Assembly (NCBI GenBank): GCA_964601735.1 | Contig: CAZROO010000025.1 | Location: 1-13,950, forward strand | Source of the DNA: DATAJX01 sp964601735 | Lineage (GTDB): Bacteria > Pseudomonadota > Alphaproteobacteria > UBA2136 > UBA6156 | Direction of reading: 5' to 3' | Length of the DNA stretch: 13,950 nucleotides | In this document: piece by piece, positions 13,069 to 13,950 of the stretch | Position numbering within the stretch: the stretch's first letter is position 1 | Layout: every line of letters begins with the position of its first letter | Translations under genes and position numbers: made by a program | Notes under the pieces: generated by a model | What the model was told of the DNA's origin: nothing | The model's database searches: none | What the model saw: only the letters and a program-made list of their open reading frames with translations

Positions 13069-13189
13069 TTTTTCGTTTTATCCGACGTCCCGAGCACCGC
13101 AACGTACACTTTTAGTACGTGAGGAGCGCAGGGCTAGGAGCCGTAGCGCAGCGGAGACCGCCGAGCAACGCGAAGGCAATAACGAAAAA
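13069..13189. repeat. Palindromic intergenic element between the HIT gene and sufB
   Basis: TTTTTCGTT (13069-13077) and AACGAAAAA (13181-13189) are inverted copies bounding about 120 bases. Inside, ACGTAC (13102-13107) and GTACGT (13115-13120) form a perfect hairpin, with imperfect pairing of the flanking arms, and the right half is unusually purine-rich. The flanks outside (13013-13068 and 13190-13253) show nothing I can name. The layout resembles a small non-autonomous palindromic element, but only one copy is visible in this window. Confidence 0.45.
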
Positions 13190-13253
13190 GCGGCCCTGTC
13201 CAGTAGAGTTTGCTGATTGCGTGCCTCCGTCCGGCATGGTACGCCACAGCATC

Positions 13254-13950
13254 ATGCCTGCAACCCGCGATACCCTGCAGACCATCGAGGATCTCGGTGG
13301 TTACAAGTACGGATTCGCCACCGATGTGGCCTCCGACGTCGCGCCTGCGGGCCTCTCCGAAGACACCATCCGTTACATCTCGGCCAAAAAAGATGAACCC
13401 GACTGGCTGCTGGCCTGGCGGCTCAAGGCCTTTGCCCGCTGGCAGCAAATGCCGGAACCTACCTGGCAAAAGGTTAAATTCCCGCCCATCGATTTCCAGG
13501 CCATCAGCTACTACAGCGCGCCAAAGAGCCAGAAGGAAGGCCCCCAAAGCCTCGATGACATCGACCCGGAAATCCTCAAAACCTACGAGAAGCTCGGCAT
13601 TCCGCTGCGTGAGCGTGAGATTCTGGCAGGCGTCACCAACAGCCGCTATGCGGTCGACGCGGTGTTCGACAGCGTCAGCGTCGTCACTACCTTCCGCGAG
13701 GAACTGGCCAAGGTCGGTGTTATTTTCTGCAGCATGAGCGAGGCCGTGCGCAGCCACCCCGAACTGGTGCAAAAGTACCTCGGCAGCGTCGTTCCGGCGG
13801 GCGACAACCACTTTGCCGCGCTGAACAGTGCCGTGTTTTCCGACGGTTCGTTTGTTTACATCCCCAAGGGTGTGCGGTGCCCGATGGAACTTTCCACCTA
13901 CTTCCGCATCAACGAGCGCAACACCGGCCAGTTCGAGCGCACGCTCATCA
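13254..13950 (+). CDS. sufB: Fe-S cluster assembly protein SufB, N-terminal part (runs off right edge)
   Basis: SufB is the scaffold subunit of the SufBCD complex, on which iron-sulfur clusters are built before transfer to apoproteins. The visible 232 codons show the family N-terminus (LGGYKYGFATDV), the WLLAWRLKAFARWQQM stretch, the YYSAPKSQ segment, GIPLREREILAGV, and the beta-helix entry VFSDGSFVYIPKGVRCPMEL followed by STYFRIN. The frame is open upstream, so ATG 13236 or GTG 13221 are possible starts. ATG 13254 gives the normal N-terminus (MPATRDTLQTIEDLGGYKYG), but none has a clear ribosome-binding site. Other suf genes are expected beyond the edge. SufB could help supply the Rieske and other Fe-S clusters. 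Confidence 0.95.
   Translation, partial: MPATRDTLQTIEDLGGYKYGFATDVASDVAPAGLSEDTIRYISAKKDEPDWLLAWRLKAFARWQQMPEPTWQKVKFPPIDFQAISYYSAPKSQKEGPQSLDDIDPEILKTYEKLGIPLREREILAGVTNSRYAVDAVFDSVSVVTTFREELAKVGVIFCSMSEAVRSHPELVQKYLGSVVPAGDNHFAALNSAVFSDGSFVYIPKGVRCPMELSTYFRINERNTGQFERTLI

Overview
The window reads as a chromosomal stretch of a high-GC, flagellated, aerobic proteobacterium. An alphaproteobacterium is most likely, judging from the style of the separate Rieske, cytochrome b and cytochrome c1 genes, the SUF-type SufB, the HIT protein and the rplY-pth-ychF order. The exact lineage cannot be fixed from sequence reading alone. No phage, transposase, CRISPR array or tRNA/rRNA gene was recognised.

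Left part (1-5130) is a flagellar block. A divergent, cut-off small membrane-protein gene lies left of flgB-flgC (proximal rod). A terminator follows, then a 111-bp diverged second copy of the flgC 3' end, then flgK-flgL (hook-filament junction) and csrA-fliW (RNA-binding translational regulator and its protein antagonist), closed by a strong terminator. Three sites fit the sigma-54 -24/-12 consensus (minus strand at 120-135; plus strand at 175-190 and 1482-1497), so the block looks like one RpoN-controlled flagellar regulon. The flgK promoter lies so close to its ATG that the transcript would be nearly leaderless.

Middle part (5130-8741): an intergenic stretch of about 290 bp with several inverted repeats and a plausible sigma-70 promoter leads into petABC, the three catalytic subunits of the cytochrome bc1 complex. 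An endonuclease/exonuclease/phosphatase-fold gene follows, its start overlapping the petC stop by one base.

Right part (8722-13012) lies on the minus strand. In transcription order it runs: HIT protein, rplY (L25/Ctc), pth, ychF, a SpoU-type RNA methyltransferase and msrB. rplY has its own promoter, a structured leader and a strong terminator, with a six-unit heptamer tandem repeat in its 3' UTR. pth, ychF, the methyltransferase and msrB are closely packed. A divergent intergenic segment with a palindromic, repeat-like element separates the HIT gene from sufB, which runs off the right edge.

Most protein genes are ordinary housekeeping or flagellar genes. The parts deserving a second look are the regulatory and non-coding ones: the flgC tail copy, the sigma-54 promoters, the GGA-rich flgB leader next to a csrA-fliW pair, the petA upstream region, the rplY leader, the heptamer repeat and the palindromic element before sufB.
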